A stretch of DNA of 32,862 nucleotides from Nostocaceae cyanobacterium (GCA_030065825.1 JASJCY010000045.1:1-32862), one strand, 5' to 3'. Shown: positions 23,611-32,532, numbered from the stretch's first letter. Numbers and translations: made by a program. Notes: a model not told the origin generated them from the letters alone.

Positions 23611-23952
23611 TTAAATAATTCCTACTCCCCTACCGCGATTATCTGCTTCCATTGTTAACTTACCTTTTTCGTCAGTTTTATTGACTTCTGACAATTCTTG
23701 TGCCCTTTGTTGAGCTTCTGCTTCTTTTTGTGCTTTACGATCACCTGGTTCTTCGTAATACATTTCAGGTTCTACAGCAAAGTTATTTACTAAACCTTCA
23801 TTATCTACAGTGTAACCAGCAGATGTTTCGATATCTCCCTGTTCTTCTGGAGTTTGTTTGTAATTTCCGCCTTCACGTTCTATTCTGGCAGCAGTTTCAG
23901 CAGGGATAAGATTGCGGTCGTAACCATCTTTTTTGATTTGTTCGTTACTCAT
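23611..23952 (-). CDS. small hydrophilic, probably disordered protein
   Basis: A 113-residue protein with a strong ribosome binding site (AAGGAGG) before its ATG. It is very rich in Glu, Asp, Lys, Gln, Asn and Gly, with no Cys or Trp and no membrane segment. NLIPAETAARIEREGGNYKQ near the start and a charged, helix-prone stretch (DRKAQKEAEAQQRAQELSEV) in the second half are the main features; it ends in RGRGVGII. Glycine is near 10% and hydrophilicity is high, the composition of hydrophilins or other stress-protective disordered proteins, but that is an inference from composition only. I do not recognise a named family. It is in the same direction as the two small genes upstream, with 130-base gaps. 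Confidence 0.75.
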   Translation of the reverse strand: MSNEQIKKDGYDRNLIPAETAARIEREGGNYKQTPEEQGDIETSAGYTVDNEGLVNNFAVEPEMYYEEPGDRKAQKEAEAQQRAQELSEVNKTDEKGKLTMEADNRGRGVGII

Positions 23953-24079
23953 ATATCCTCCTTATTTATCTTGTTGAAGATTATCTTTGAAAAAGCTGTG
24001 TTTAGCTTCTATCTACAGAGTTGATTTATGCAGCAAAAAATCTATCTACAGAACTAAATATTCAGCGTACAAATTAATG

Positions 24080-24331
24080 TCATAGTTGTGCTTTGCTATC
24101 AGGAGCTATTTCAATTCCTGGGGGATTTATCTTTTGCTCCATAGTAATTAAATCCTGAAAGCTGCTAATACTTATTCCCATGCGATCGCAATCTTGTTGT
24201 AATTGAGATTCAAATGCATTTAAATCTTGACCATAACCGCATCTTTCTGCAGCTAATTCAATCCCAGCATTACTATTTGCTCTTGCACAATCAATTAGCT
24301 CTATACCAGTAAGTGGTGTTGATGATGCCAT
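24080..24331 (-). CDS. small unknown protein (83 residues)
   Basis: The reading frame extends to an ATG at 24469 (129 residues), but I choose the ATG at 24329-24331, which has AGGA six bases upstream and begins MASSTPLTGIELIDCARANS. The stretch before it looks unlike the rest in composition; the longer form also has an AGGA, so the choice is not certain. The protein has two Cys within the first half (IDCARAN and ERCGYG) and a third in QQDCDRMG, with a regular helical pattern and no signal peptide. I do not recognise the family. It lies between the hydrophilic protein gene and the Psb35-like gene, all on the minus strand. Confidence 0.65.
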   Translation of the reverse strand: MASSTPLTGIELIDCARANSNAGIELAAERCGYGQDLNAFESQLQQDCDRMGISISSFQDLITMEQKINPPGIEIAPDSKAQL

Positions 24332-24552
24332 AAAAAATCCTAATTTTTGGTGACCAATATTTGTATTTATCTTGTTGTTGGCGTTTACTTGTTGCAAACA
24401 CTGATTTACAGAAGATAAACACATTATTTGTAAATAGTTTATTTCTTTGTTAATACCAATAGTAATCATGTGAAAAATTCCTGACTATGGTAAACAAAGT
24501 TGTTAGTTGATATTCAATACAACATCTAAACTATTACGTCATCAAATGGCAT

Positions 24553-24774
24553 TTACACACCTGGATTTTCTGGTTGGTCAACATTAGGAACAATATCAGG
24601 TCGTTTTTTATCTTCCCAGCCTACAGGACGCTTAGAATTAAACCAAGCAATGGAACCAATCACAGCAGCAGCAAGAAATCCTCCTGCAATTACAGCAATT
24701 AAGCTGATAGAATAAGTTGTACCACCGTCAGCATTTAAAGCTGCATCAGTTAATAAATAAACTGGAATATTCAT
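24553..24774 (-). CDS. small one-helix membrane protein, Psb35-like
   Basis: A 73-residue protein with a single membrane helix at about 22-44 (ISLIAVIAGGFLAAAVIGSI) and then AWFNSKRPVGWEDKKRPDI. The SKRP-GWE pattern right after the helix and the size resemble Psb35, a small protein that stabilises the CP47 module during photosystem II assembly in Synechocystis. This is from memory of the family and is not strict proof. If right, it sits in the thylakoid membrane with the charged tail in the cytosol. GGAGG is twelve bases before the ATG, rather far. No other photosystem gene is nearby. It may equally be an uncharacterised single-helix protein. Confidence 0.65.
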   Translation of the reverse strand: MNIPVYLLTDAALNADGGTTYSISLIAVIAGGFLAAAVIGSIAWFNSKRPVGWEDKKRPDIVPNVDQPENPGV

Positions 24775-25220
24775 AAGTACTTTGTACCTCCAAAAAACTA
24801 AATTATTGCCATCTCAGATTCTATATATTGAGAAAATATAGAATTAATCTCCCCTCAGAGACCAAGAAACCGGGTTTCTTGGAAATATTGAGTTACCAAA
24901 ACCCTAATTTTTCGTTGATAAACCAGGTTTCTCCGTGCTTGTTGAAAATGGTGCAAGATATGACAGACCAAGAAACCGGGTTTCTTGAGTCTTAAGGTTT
25001 ACTTTATAAATAACCTCTAAGATTTGGCATTAAATGATTAGAAAAAGCACTGTTGTAATCAATGCGTTTTTCTTAACTCACTGTAAACATATTAGGTTTT
25101 ATTTATTGTTGATGCTTCTACCAAGAGAACATGATTATCTAAAATTATCTACGACTATATGAATAACCTCTGGGTATAATTACTATCCGAAAGATAGATA
25201 CAAATAAAAGTTTAGTATTG
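24775..25220. other. intergenic region upstream of the small-gene cluster
   Basis: It carries the Psb35-like gene's ribosome binding site, the palindromic element at 24860-24987 and, from 25000 to 25220, AT-rich sequence in which I see no gene, hairpin terminator or repeat. The promoter of the minus-strand small genes should lie before 24860. Confidence 0.4.
24860..24987. repeat. dispersed palindromic element, copy 5, with extra arm
   Basis: GACCAAGAAACCGGGTTTCTT opens this copy at 24860, followed by the AAAACCCTAATTTTTC centre, GATAAACCAGGTTTCTC and GGTGCAAGATATGA (ending about 24963). A second ACCAAGAAACCGGGTTTCTT follows at 24968-24987, duplicating the opening arm. The usual ATCTTGCACC left end is missing. 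Confidence 0.85.
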
Positions 25221-27230
25221 CTAAACCCCCACAACTTCCGGTAAAATAAAGGTAACTGTGGTACCTTGGTCTTTTCCTTGACTTTGCAGCCAGATTTGTC
25301 CTCCCATCAGTTCCACCAGACGCTTGCAAATCGTTAAACCTAAACCCGTACCCCCATAACGTCTGCGAATTGAACCGTCTTCTTGAACAAAGGCTTCAAA
25401 CAGCAATTCCTGCTTGCTGGGATCGATACCAATACCAGTGTCAGCAACGGAAAATTCAACCATCGGACAGTCGGAATGATTTTGACGCACTACTCGCAGA
25501 CGAACTTCCCCTTGACTGGTAAACTTAAAGGCATTGGAAAGCAAATTGATTAAAACTTGTCTGAGCTTATCTTCATCTGCCCAAACCCGCTCAACTTCGC
25601 ATTCAATGATAAAATTAATACCGCGATGAATACTATCTGCTTTAAATAAATGTCGCTTCAACTCCAGCAAAGGTTTAAGTTCAACAGCTTTCAGTTCAAG
25701 TTGCACCCGACCAGCTTCAATTTTAGCAATATCTAGAATATCATTAATAATATTTACTAGCCCTTGTGCGGAAATATGAGCAGCTTGGATGTACTCCTGG
25801 AGTTCTTCCTCATTGTCATAAAAGCCTTCTTTAAGCAGCTTCAGATAATTAAGGGTAGATGCTAAGGGAGTGCGCAGTTCGTGACTGGTGGAAGAGAGAA
25901 AATCAGATTTCAAGCGACTGGCTTCTTCTGCGGAAGTCCGGGCAATTTCCAATTCTTGATTGTGTATTTCTACTATCATCCTTTGTTCTTTTTCTTGCTG
26001 ATACAACCGATGTTGCAGCACTGCCATAGCTAGATGTTGCCCTAAGGATTTGAGTAATTCTATCTCCCCTGCATTCCACTCCAGAACTTGTCCCTGCTTG
26101 ATTTCTCGCCACTCTTCAAAGGATTGTCTAGGACGCTGTTGACGCTCATCTGCATCTGGGTAACCAGCCCAGAGTTTTTCCGTATCAATTTCGTCTCTAA
26201 ATACACTTAGATAGCCAAGAATCTTTTGTCCATATTTGAGACTAACTAGTAACAAGCTGCAGATTTTGGTGTTCGCAAAAGCCGATAGGAAAGGTTCTAG
26301 CTCATCATCTCCTTCGCAGCAAATATCAACTATTTTTGGCTCACCATTAACTCCAGCTACTTGCAATAATTGTAACCATTCTCCTGGAGATAAATGGGGT
26401 TGAGAACCAAAACTAAAAAAATCCTCTTCCCCTTGGGTATCAATAAGTAGTAAAATCCCCCCAGATGCTTGGGCTTCTGTGACGATTTCTGGCAGTACCC
26501 TTTGCAGAACTGATTCGGTTTCCAAACAGGAGATTACCTGAGTAGAAATACGGTTAACTGTAGCCTCTCGTCGTGCTATTTCTTGAGTAGTATGGAGAAG
26601 ATCCGCTTGAGTAATCGCCAATTCCACCTGTTCCGCAATCATTTGCATAATTTGCAAATTGACCTCACAAAAGCTTTTGGGTTGAGCATTGTGAGAAATC
26701 AGCAATCCCCATAATTCCTTACCACTGACAATTGGTATCACCAAGGAAGATTTGACCCCCATTAAACTTAAATATTCCACATGACAGGGGTCTACAGGAC
26801 GCTGTAAGAGGTTCTTGAGGGATTGTTTGTGTACTTCTTCAACAGTTAACTCCCCCGTAGCTGTAGACAGGGGACGGTGGGGTTGACTCAGACGAATTTG
26901 CTGCTGTTGTAGGTCAACAATGGAACGTACCCTGGCTTTACAAAATAACTCCCTAGCTTGGGGTGGAATATCCCCAGCGGGGAAATGTAAACCTTTGAGT
27001 GATGGTAAGCGATCGCCATATATAGACTCAGCAATTACCTCACCATTACCTTGGCGATCGAATTTGTAAATCTTGACGCGGTCAGTTTCCAGGAAAGAAC
27101 GCACCTCTGTCACGGTGGTATCTAAAATGGTTTGCAACTCCAGGGACTGACGGATATGACTAGTAATCCGATTCAACAAGGTTAATTGATTCAGACTTTC
27201 CCTTGACTGTCCTCGTTTGCGTTTGTTCAT
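25221..27230 (-). CDS. GAF-GAF histidine kinase with bilin-type Cys-His
   Basis: A 669-residue soluble kinase. The first GAF domain (about 28-210) has phytochrome/cyanobacteriochrome-like features: FPAGDIPPQARELF (83-96) and DPCHVEYLSLMGVKSSLVIP (147-166), where Cys149-His150 is the position used for covalent bilin attachment. A DXCF second-cysteine motif is absent. A second GAF (about 232-405) lacks those marks. After a short coiled coil, HisKA has His451 in SSTSHELRTPLAS, and the ATPase domain has Asn567, ADTGIGID and GGTGLGLTI. No membrane segment and no receiver are present. A light-sensing role is suggested by the first GAF but not shown; many GAF domains of this form bind no bilin. The end of the gene faces the small minus-strand cluster, and its partner regulator is not adjacent. 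Confidence 0.9.
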   Translation of the reverse strand: MNKRKRGQSRESLNQLTLLNRITSHIRQSLELQTILDTTVTEVRSFLETDRVKIYKFDRQGNGEVIAESIYGDRLPSLKGLHFPAGDIPPQARELFCKARVRSIVDLQQQQIRLSQPHRPLSTATGELTVEEVHKQSLKNLLQRPVDPCHVEYLSLMGVKSSLVIPIVSGKELWGLLISHNAQPKSFCEVNLQIMQMIAEQVELAITQADLLHTTQEIARREATVNRISTQVISCLETESVLQRVLPEIVTEAQASGGILLLIDTQGEEDFFSFGSQPHLSPGEWLQLLQVAGVNGEPKIVDICCEGDDELEPFLSAFANTKICSLLLVSLKYGQKILGYLSVFRDEIDTEKLWAGYPDADERQQRPRQSFEEWREIKQGQVLEWNAGEIELLKSLGQHLAMAVLQHRLYQQEKEQRMIVEIHNQELEIARTSAEEASRLKSDFLSSTSHELRTPLASTLNYLKLLKEGFYDNEEELQEYIQAAHISAQGLVNIINDILDIAKIEAGRVQLELKAVELKPLLELKRHLFKADSIHRGINFIIECEVERVWADEDKLRQVLINLLSNAFKFTSQGEVRLRVVRQNHSDCPMVEFSVADTGIGIDPSKQELLFEAFVQEDGSIRRRYGGTGLGLTICKRLVELMGGQIWLQSQGKDQGTTVTFILPEVVGV

Positions 27231-27716
27231 TGTTCACCAAAAAGGCTAACCCTTAACCACCAGTATATTTACAATTCTATACAATTTTGATGATGTGAAC
27301 AGATATGGGACTTATTTAAGCAAGAAGGAAGAAGGAAGAAGGAATAAGAAATAAGAAATAAGGAATAAGGAATAAGGAATAAGGAATAAGGAATAAGGAA
27401 TAAGGAATAAGTATTTTGGTTCACCCACACATTTTTTCGTTCACCCCTTTTATTCAACAAGGTCCAAAATTTTATGCCTTTAGTTGTTACTGATATCTCT
27501 CTCCAGAATGGTGAAAATAGCTTTTGTCCATGGAATATTGAAATTTGTCAGTAATTTAAGCCAGAGGTACAAAATAGTAAATGTGTTTTACTATTGCTGC
27601 TAAATACTACACAACGACGGACAAGGATGTCCATCCCACAAGAATTTCAGTGTTTTGACTTGTATATCATCTAACATAAAAACGGTATATTTACTTCTTG
27701 AACGGAGGGGTTTTTT
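27231..27716. other. divergent intergenic region with heptamer repeat
   Basis: Between the GAF kinase (minus) and the amylase (plus). GGAAGAA/GGAATAA heptamers occupy 27320-27412 and GACGGACAAGGATGTCCATC (27616-27635) is the inverse form of the GGATGGGCA stem-loop. TTGACT at 27655 could be a -35 box for the amylase but no -10 box fits well. GGAGGGG lies at a good distance before the amylase ATG. No open frame with a start signal is seen. Confidence 0.5.
27320..27412. repeat. heptamer tandem repeat (GGAAGAA, GGAATAA)
   Basis: Three GGAAGAA-type units followed by about ten GGAATAA/GAAATAA units at exact seven-base spacing, 90 bases before the start of the GAF kinase. STRR-type. A minus-strand open frame across it repeating SLFLIPY is a by-product. 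Confidence 0.9.
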
Positions 27717-29201
27717 ATGTCTGAACCGAATGGCGTAATGATGCAGTTTTTCCACTGGTATACCCCTCCTGACGGGAACCTATGGAATGAATTAGCAGAA
27801 AATGCTCAAACGCTGTCAAAAGCCGGGATAACCTCCCTATGGCTACCACCAGCCTATAAAGGTACAGCAGGGGGATATGATGTTGGTTATGGCGTTTACG
27901 ATATGTTCGACCTTGGTGAATTTGATCAAAAAGGGTCGGTGCGGACAAAATATGGTACTAAAGATGAGTATATAAAAGCCATTAAAGCAGCCAAGGATGC
28001 AGGTATTAGAGTATACGCTGATGTGGTGCTGAATCATAAACTGGGTGCAGATGGAGAAGAAGAAACAGAAGCTACTCCATTTCATCCCGATGACCGTAAC
28101 CATCCCATCGGAGATTGTCAAAAAGTCAAAGTTTGGACCCACTTCACTTTTCCCGGACGCAAGGGTAAATATTCCGACATGGAATGGCATTGGTGGCACT
28201 TCGATGCTGTAGATTACAATGCCTACAATGGAGACCAAAATGCTGTCTATCTTTTCAAAGACAAGTCCTTTGATGATAATGTAGACCTAGAAAAAGGGGT
28301 TTTCGACTATCTCATGGGTTGTGACCTAGATATGGAACACCCCGAAGTGCGGGAAGAACTCAAGCGTTGGGGAGAATGGTATATTGATACCACAGAGGTT
28401 GAGGGTTTCCGCTTTGATGCCGTCAAGCATGTAAAAGCAGGGTTCTTTCCAGAATGGCTGAATCATGTTCGTCAACACGCTAACCGTCGGTTATTTGCTG
28501 TGGGTGAATATTGGTCTTATGAGATTGAAGCACTACACCACTTCATTACGGTAACAGGTGGGGATGTTACTTTGTTTGACGCTCCCTTACACTATAACTT
28601 CAGTGTTGCTAGTAAGGCAGCTAACGACTATGATATGCGGCAAATATTTGACAATAGCCTTGTGCAGCAACAGCCAACTTTAGCCGTAACCCTGGTTGAC
28701 AATCACGACTCTCAACCCTTACAAGCTTTAGAATCTGTGGTGGAAGGTTGGTTTAAACCCCTCGCCTACGCGCTAATATTATTGAGGAAGGATGGATATC
28801 CCTGTATCTTCTACCCTGACTATTATGGTGCTCATTACAAAGATACAGGTAATGATGGAGGGGAATACGAAATTTGGTTAGATAGCCATCAGTGGATTAT
28901 TGATAAATTCTTGTTTGCCCGCCAAAATTATGCTTACGGCGATCAATATGACTATTTTGACCATGCTAATACTATAGGCTGGACACGGCTTGGTGATCAA
29001 GAACATCCAGGTGGTATGGCTGTTGTCTTGAGTAACGGTGCAGAAGGTACTAAATGGATGGAAGTTGGACAGCCTAATCGCACCTATATCGATATCACTG
29101 AACACATTGATCAACCCGTAGTCATCAATGATGAAGGTTGGGGTGAATTTCGATGTCAAGGGGGTTCTGTTTCAGTGTGGGTTCCCCAGTCATCCAGTTA
29201 A
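27717..29201 (+). CDS. cytoplasmic alpha-amylase (GH13)
   Basis: A 494-residue glycoside hydrolase family 13 enzyme without a signal peptide, so it acts in the cytoplasm, presumably on glycogen-derived alpha-1,4-glucans or maltodextrins. The start MMQFFHWYTPPDG is typical of the cytoplasmic alpha-amylases. Conserved regions: I, DVVLNHK (His107); II, GFRFDAVKH with nucleophile Asp234; III, VGEYW with acid/base Glu264; IV, LVDNHDSQP with Asp331. The A-domain barrel runs to about 390 and a C-terminal beta domain to the end. GGAGGGG before the ATG is a good ribosome binding site. No other glycogen gene is next to it. All catalytic residues are present, so an active hydrolase is expected. Confidence 0.95.
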   Translation: MSEPNGVMMQFFHWYTPPDGNLWNELAENAQTLSKAGITSLWLPPAYKGTAGGYDVGYGVYDMFDLGEFDQKGSVRTKYGTKDEYIKAIKAAKDAGIRVYADVVLNHKLGADGEEETEATPFHPDDRNHPIGDCQKVKVWTHFTFPGRKGKYSDMEWHWWHFDAVDYNAYNGDQNAVYLFKDKSFDDNVDLEKGVFDYLMGCDLDMEHPEVREELKRWGEWYIDTTEVEGFRFDAVKHVKAGFFPEWLNHVRQHANRRLFAVGEYWSYEIEALHHFITVTGGDVTLFDAPLHYNFSVASKAANDYDMRQIFDNSLVQQQPTLAVTLVDNHDSQPLQALESVVEGWFKPLAYALILLRKDGYPCIFYPDYYGAHYKDTGNDGGEYEIWLDSHQWIIDKFLFARQNYAYGDQYDYFDHANTIGWTRLGDQEHPGGMAVVLSNGAEGTKWMEVGQPNRTYIDITEHIDQPVVINDEGWGEFRCQGGSVSVWVPQSSS

Positions 29202-29460
29202 GGGAATACCAGGGGCACGGTGCCAGTAATATCTCGGTTTATAGAGTAATATTATTGACGCTATTGCACGAACCATTTCTAGCTCCCTGGTTCCCTCTCT
29301 CCCTTCCTCTTTACAAGGTTTTACGTTGTAATGGATTGTAGGGAAACTCTGCCTCCCATCAATTCTAGAGGCAGAGTTTCCCTAAAATGCGTTTCTGGGC
29401 TGCTGCCTGGAAACGAGTTCTAATTTATACTAACTTTAAAAATGTTTGCCACAGATCCAA
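29202..29460. repeat. downstream region with 16-bp perfect hairpin
   Basis: After the amylase, AGGGAAACTCTGCCTC (29340-29355) and GAGGCAGAGTTTCCCT (29368-29383) pair perfectly around a 12-base loop. It is followed by a weaker CGTTTCTGGGC/GCCTGGAAACG hairpin (about 29391-29415). The second half resembles a repeat with a GGAACGAG end that I know as common between cyanobacterial genes. There is no T run, so I treat it as a repeat that may end transcripts. Nothing coding is seen. Confidence 0.7.
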
Positions 29461-29462
29461 TT

Positions 29463-29549
29463 GTAGGTTGGTAAGCAATGGTGTTTGACATCAGGAAACC
29501 CAACAAAAAAGCCCTTGATGTTAAATTACGCGACAGCGTAACCCAACCT
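29463..29549. repeat. GTAGGTTGG...CCAACCTAC inverted-repeat element
   Basis: GTAGGTTGG (29463-29471) and CCAACCTAC (29541-29549) are perfect inverse ends, with internal CCCAACAAAAAA and GACAGCGTAACCC as in the related block at 21236-21270. A 96-codon open frame starting inside it is not credible. It abuts the next element. Confidence 0.7.
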
Positions 29550-29553
29550 ACAT

Positions 29554-29739
29554 ACTATGGGGGGTTAATAAGGAAAGAACAAAATTTTTTCTCCCCCCTC
29601 TCCCCCCTCTTCCCCCTCTCCTCCCTCTTCCCCCTCTCCTCCCTCTTCCCCCTCTCCTCCCTCTTCCCCCTCTCCCCCCTCTTCCCCCTCTTCCCCCTCT
29701 CTGCCTTTACCCGGCAATCTTGGTTTGGTCGAGTACTAG
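29554..29739. repeat. inverted-repeat element with long pyrimidine tract, copy 2
   Basis: An inverted copy of the element at 13383-13515: ACTATGGGGGGTTAATAAGG and AAAGAACAAAATTTTTTCTC match one side, and CTGCCTTTAC, TTGGTTTGGTCGAGTACTAG the other. The central CT tract is about 110 bases, with 18-bp units of CCTCTTCCCCCTCTCCTC, against roughly 37 bases in copy 1. The left terminal repeat is lost where it meets the GTAGGTTGG element. Confidence 0.85.
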
Positions 29740-29778
29740 CCTGGGTCGGCAGGCAAGCGTCCGTGTAGCGATAGTCAT

Positions 29779-29888
29779 ATCTTGCACCACCCTAAGAAAC
29801 CGGGTTTATTGATAATCACTAACTGAAAAACCTTAATTTTTGGTTGATAAACCCGGTTTCTCTGCGCTTGTTGCAACTGGTGCAAGAT
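29779..29888. repeat. dispersed palindromic element, copy 6 (full)
   Basis: Complete: ATCTTGCACC, AAGAAACCGGGTTTATTGA, CTGAAAAACCTTAATTTTTG, GATAAACCCGGTTTCTC, CTTGTTGCAACTGGTGCAAGAT. Outer ends are a perfect 10-bp inverted pair. It lies 214 bases before the start of the 809-residue kinase. Confidence 0.9.
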
Positions 29889-30102
29889 GTAAGGATACCC
29901 TTGTATGCTCCCGATCCAATTGTAGGGGTTTTCAACCTTATTGTTAATATATAATTAAGAACGAAGCGAAATCAAAGATTAAGAATTTGATATGGGTAGC
30001 TTTTAGGGGTTTATGATGATAGCTTTATTTTTACCATGACGTACTATCACCTATGTCTATTTTCTACTTGATAAGTGATGCATATTATTAACAGAGAAAG
30101 CC
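29889..30102. promoter_or_regulatory. leader of the ethylene-receptor-like kinase
   Basis: About 210 AT-rich bases. TGATAG (30017-30022) and CTATCA (30044-30049) form a spaced inverted repeat, which could be an operator. AGAGAA lies near the ATG. No clear -35/-10 pair is seen. Confidence 0.35.
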
Positions 30103-32532
30103 ATGGCTGATATGTCTTTTATGCCCCATGGTATGTGCTATCTTTGGCGACCTGGTTTAGTGGGAATACACTTAGTTAGTAATGCTATCATTGCTACATC
30201 TTATTTTTCTATTCCCTTAACCCTTGTCCATATTGTTCGCAAAAGACAGGATGTTCCCTACAACTGGATATTTTTCTTATTTGCTGCTTTTATTGTTTGC
30301 TGCGGTATTGGTCATGGTTTTGACATTTGGACGTTGTGGCATCCAAATTATTGGCTTTCTGGGTATATTAGAGCTATTACTGCTTTAGTTTCAGCGACAA
30401 CAGCGATCGCACTGGTGTACTTAATCCCGAAAATCTTAGCTTTGCCTTCAAAAGCTGCAATGGAAGCAATAAACCAGCAGTTAGCGGAAGAAAGTATGGA
30501 AAAGGAAGAAGCGGAAGCTGCAAAACGTAGGAATGAGAAACTCTATCAATTGTTAGCAGATAACTCAACCGATATCGTTGCTATACACACTCCAGAAAGA
30601 ATTTACAAATACGTTTCCCCTGCTTGTCATAGCTTGCTTGGTTACCAACCAGAGGAACTGGTAGGAAAATCTATCTATGATATTTTCCACCCTGAAGATG
30701 CAAAAGCCTTGCAAAAAACCAAAGCAGCAATTGGTAAATTACCTGATAGCTATACTCACAGTTATCGCGCCCGTTGTCAAGATGGAAATTATATTTGGCT
30801 AGAAACTAAATATTTAACCATTCGTGCAGAGGAACAAGAAACAGCCCAAGAAATTCTTTCCTTATCGCGGGATATTACAGCACGCAAACAAATTGAACTG
30901 GAAATTTCTCAACTAAATGAAGAATTAGAGAAGCGGGTAGAAAGAAGAACAACTCAATTAGAACTTGCTAATCGCCAAAAAGATGAATTAATTGTCAGCG
31001 AACGTCAAGCACGACAGCAGAACGAAATTTATCAAGATATTGTGGAAAATATTCCCCTTGGTTTTTGTATTTGGCATTTAGAAAATCCCGATGACGTTAC
31101 TAGCTTGCGGTTGGTGAATATTAATCCAGCAGCTATTAAAATCTTAGAAATTCCCTTGCAAGAAGAACTGGGTAAACCTATAGGTGAATGTTTCCCAAAT
31201 ATGCTGAGTGAAGAATATCGATGGCTATTAGAAGCTTATGGGGAAGTCGCCAAATCTGGACAGGTGAAATTTTTGGAAACAATCAATTATGGTGATGATA
31301 GAATTTGCAAAAAAATTTTTAGTCTGAAAGCTTTTCCTTTACCAAATAACTGTATTGGTGTAGCCTTTGAAGACATAACAGAAAGTAAACGCATTCAGAC
31401 AGCTTTGGCAGAAAGTGAAAATCTTTACCGTTCCGTAGTTAATAGCGTTCAGGAAGTGATTTTCCAGATAGATAAGAGTGGGTGTTGGAATTTTATTAGC
31501 GCAGCTTGGACAGAAATTACGGGTTTTACCATTGCTGAAAGTTTGCACCAACCCTTTACAAATTTAATGTATGCACAAGAAGACCAGCAACGCAGCAGTA
31601 AGCTTTTCCAATCTCTAATTACAGGGAAAGAAGAATCCTACCAATTAGAATTTCGCATCCTCAGAAAAGATGGGGACTTTCGCTGGTTAGAAATGTGCGC
31701 TCAACTTCAGCATAATACTTCTGGGGAGTTAATGGGTTGTTGGGGAACCCTGAATGATGTTACAGAACGCAAACAAACCGAAGCAGTATTAGAAGCAAGG
31801 GCAAAAGAACTGACAAATCTCAATGCTATTTTACTGAATACTACTCAACAATTAGAAAAACGTAATGCCGAATTAGATCAATTTGCCTACGTTACCTCCC
31901 ATGATTTAAAAGCACCATTACGTGCAATTGCCAATCTTTCAGAATGGATTGAAGAAGATATTGCTGATGTACTAACTGAAGATACCAAACGGCAAATGGA
32001 TTTGTTGCGGGGACGAGTCCATCGCATGGAAGGGTTGATTAATGGACTTTTACAATATTCTCGTGCTGGACGCATTCAAGGAAAACTGGAAACAATTGCT
32101 GTTAGTGAACTGTTAACAGAGATAATTGATTCTGTGGCTCCACCAGCAGAATTTAAAGTGGAAATTGAAGGAGAAATGCCAACTTTTGCCACCGAATATT
32201 TACCTCTACAACAAGTATTTAGCAACCTGATTACTAACGCAATTAAACATCATCATCGCAGTGATGGTAAAGTTAATATATCAGTGCAAGACCAAGGGAA
32301 TTACTATGAATTTATTGTCGCTGATGATGGTCCAGGAATAGAGCCTCAATACCATGATAAAGTATTTGAAATCTTTCAAACTTTACAAGCCCGCGACAAA
32401 AATGAGAATACTGGTATTGGGTTAGCAATAGTCAAAAAAATTATTGAAAATCAAGGAGGGACAATTAAATTAGAATCTCAAATTGGTGAGGGAACTACTT
32501 TTCGCTTTACTTGGATGAAACAGACAAGTTAG
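30103..32532 (+). CDS. ethylene-receptor-type histidine kinase with three PAS domains
   Basis: An 809-residue membrane kinase. Residues 20-112 form three helices in the ETR1 ethylene-binding pattern: SYFSIPL (Tyr34, Pro38), FIVCCGIGHG (Cys67 and His71, the copper ligands in ETR1) and IRAITALVSATTA. The residue matching ETR1 Asp25 is Asn27, and the one matching Lys91 is Arg90. PAS domains lie at about 147-262 (with FHPED and SRDITARKQ), 307-428 and 440-557 (with TLNDVTERKQ), joined by a coiled coil near 265-305. The core has His600 in YVTSHDLKAPLRAIANLS, Asn712, DDGPGIE and GIGLAIV, and is paralogous to the kinase at 11717. No receiver follows. It probably senses a ligand in the membrane and signals to an Rcp1-like or other receiver. 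Ethylene binding is doubtful. Confidence 0.93.
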   Translation: MADMSFMPHGMCYLWRPGLVGIHLVSNAIIATSYFSIPLTLVHIVRKRQDVPYNWIFFLFAAFIVCCGIGHGFDIWTLWHPNYWLSGYIRAITALVSATTAIALVYLIPKILALPSKAAMEAINQQLAEESMEKEEAEAAKRRNEKLYQLLADNSTDIVAIHTPERIYKYVSPACHSLLGYQPEELVGKSIYDIFHPEDAKALQKTKAAIGKLPDSYTHSYRARCQDGNYIWLETKYLTIRAEEQETAQEILSLSRDITARKQIELEISQLNEELEKRVERRTTQLELANRQKDELIVSERQARQQNEIYQDIVENIPLGFCIWHLENPDDVTSLRLVNINPAAIKILEIPLQEELGKPIGECFPNMLSEEYRWLLEAYGEVAKSGQVKFLETINYGDDRICKKIFSLKAFPLPNNCIGVAFEDITESKRIQTALAESENLYRSVVNSVQEVIFQIDKSGCWNFISAAWTEITGFTIAESLHQPFTNLMYAQEDQQRSSKLFQSLITGKEESYQLEFRILRKDGDFRWLEMCAQLQHNTSGELMGCWGTLNDVTERKQTEAVLEARAKELTNLNAILLNTTQQLEKRNAELDQFAYVTSHDLKAPLRAIANLSEWIEEDIADVLTEDTKRQMDLLRGRVHRMEGLINGLLQYSRAGRIQGKLETIAVSELLTEIIDSVAPPAEFKVEIEGEMPTFATEYLPLQQVFSNLITNAIKHHHRSDGKVNISVQDQGNYYEFIVADDGPGIEPQYHDKVFEIFQTLQARDKNENTGIGLAIVKKIIENQGGTIKLESQIGEGTTFRFTWMKQTS

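Noticed and set aside
27269-27460. Minus-strand frame repeating SLFLIPY
   Set aside because: It is a translation of the GGAATAA heptamer repeat.
27655-27691. Promoter boxes for the amylase (TTGACT and TATATT)
   Set aside because: The spacing of about 25 bases is too long for a standard promoter.
29478-29768. Plus-strand 96-codon frame with Pro-Leu-Phe repeats
   Set aside because: The repeating peptide comes only from the CT tandem tract; the frame starts in another repeat element.
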